Source of the DNA: Chloroflexota bacterium
Lineage (GTDB): Bacteria > Chloroflexota > Dehalococcoidia > Dehalococcoidales > RBG-16-60-22
Reading direction: 5' to 3'
DNA length: 5,336 nt
NCBI GenBank assembly: GCA_016875955.1
Contig: VGOH01000089.1
Span: 1 to 5,336, forward strand
Shown: positions 5,082-5,336 of the stretch, piece by piece
How positions within the stretch are numbered: position 1 is the first letter of the stretch
How the letters are laid out: each line of letters starts with the position of its first letter
Notes under the pieces: generated by a model
What the model saw: the letters and a program-made list of their open reading frames with translations, nothing else
Told to the model about the DNA's origin: nothing
The model's database searches: none
Translations under genes and position numbers: made by a program

Positions 5082-5336
5082 GTGGCAAAATCAGATATTG
5101 ATGAGATTATCAATGCCCTGGTCAGCGCGTACGGCAATCGCCGCTGGCAGCCTGCCGATAGCCCTTTGAACGTGCTGGTCCAGACCATCCTCTCACAAAA
5201 TACCTCGGACACAAATTCCAGAAGGGCTTTCCTGTCTCTAAAGAACGAGTTTCCCCGCTGGGAGGACGTGGCCTCGGCCGATGTCCCTGAAATTGCTGAG
5301 GCCATAAGGAGCGGGGGGCTGGGGGAAATCAAGGCC
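5082..5336 (+). CDS. Endonuclease III-like DNA glycosylase (HhH-GPD family), 5' part
   Basis: This is the first 85 residues of a base-excision-repair glycosylase, cut by the right edge. Endonuclease III-type enzymes remove oxidised pyrimidines and nick at the abasic site. The signature LVQTILSQNTSDTNSRRAF (about 32-50) matches the N-terminal helices of this family (compare LVATILSQNTTD forms in archaeal and Chloroflexota proteins). It is followed by a stretch with PRWEDVASADVPEIAEAIR and then GGLGEIKA, which leads into the region before the helix-hairpin-helix. The catalytic Lys/Asp and any Fe-S cysteines lie beyond the window, so glycosylase specificity and cluster content are unknown. The GTG at 5082-5084 is chosen because an in-frame TAG lies at 5073-5075 and no other standard start occurs between them. 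No ribosome binding site is seen, which fits the leaderless arrangement suggested by the TATAAT just upstream. It is separated from the transporter by a terminator. Confidence 0.88.
   Translation, partial: MAKSDIDEIINALVSAYGNRRWQPADSPLNVLVQTILSQNTSDTNSRRAFLSLKNEFPRWEDVASADVPEIAEAIRSGGLGEIKA

Noticed and set aside
5045..5332. Minus-strand ORF of 95 codons at the right edge
   Set aside because: Opposite strand of the endonuclease III-like gene and its promoter; the plus-strand reading has clear family signatures.

Overview
The window reads as an ordinary chromosomal segment of a bacterium with moderate-to-high GC. The combination of a DUF5679-type mini zinc ribbon, a SAM hydroxide adenosyltransferase, a MenA-like UbiA prenyltransferase and an archaeal-like endonuclease III points to Chloroflexota, perhaps Dehalococcoidia. 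That placement is inferred from protein flavour only. I see no phage genes, transposase, CRISPR array or toxin-antitoxin pair, and no convincing new biological system.

Layout. The left part is on the minus strand. It holds a 5' fragment of a MenA/UbiA-type prenyltransferase running off the left edge (1-353), a gap with an A/T-flanked hairpin (402-441), and a 47-residue zinc-ribbon gene (557-700) with its own good promoter. To its right is a three-gene operon transcribed leftward from about 3373: gatB (1887-3353), secG (1645-1863) and a SAM hydrolase (791-1615), with gaps of 23 and 29 bases. A strong promoter (-35 TTGTCA, -10 TATACT) drives it. Divergent from gatB is tRNA-Ala(UGC) at 3473-3548, with encoded CCA and the G3:U70 identity pair. 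After the tRNA, about 270 bases hold no convincing gene. Next come a 12-helix MFS transporter on the plus strand (about 3820-4995), a terminator, and the first 85 codons of an endonuclease III-like DNA glycosylase (5082 to the right edge).

How the genes fit together. gatB (Gln-tRNA/Asn-tRNA transamidation) and tRNA-Ala serve translation. secG serves protein export. The SAM hydrolase clears or recycles S-adenosylmethionine. These look like housekeeping genes sharing a transcript rather than one pathway. The transporter and the DNA repair gene are separate units.

Points worth a second look: a sharply AT-rich stretch with foreign-looking codon use inside gatB (about 2100-2340); an MFS start region where the only good ribosome binding site precedes an ATC codon; a likely leaderless GTG start for the endonuclease III gene; and, in the post-tRNA gap, a perfect 9-base inverted repeat and a short ORF beginning MCGIAG.
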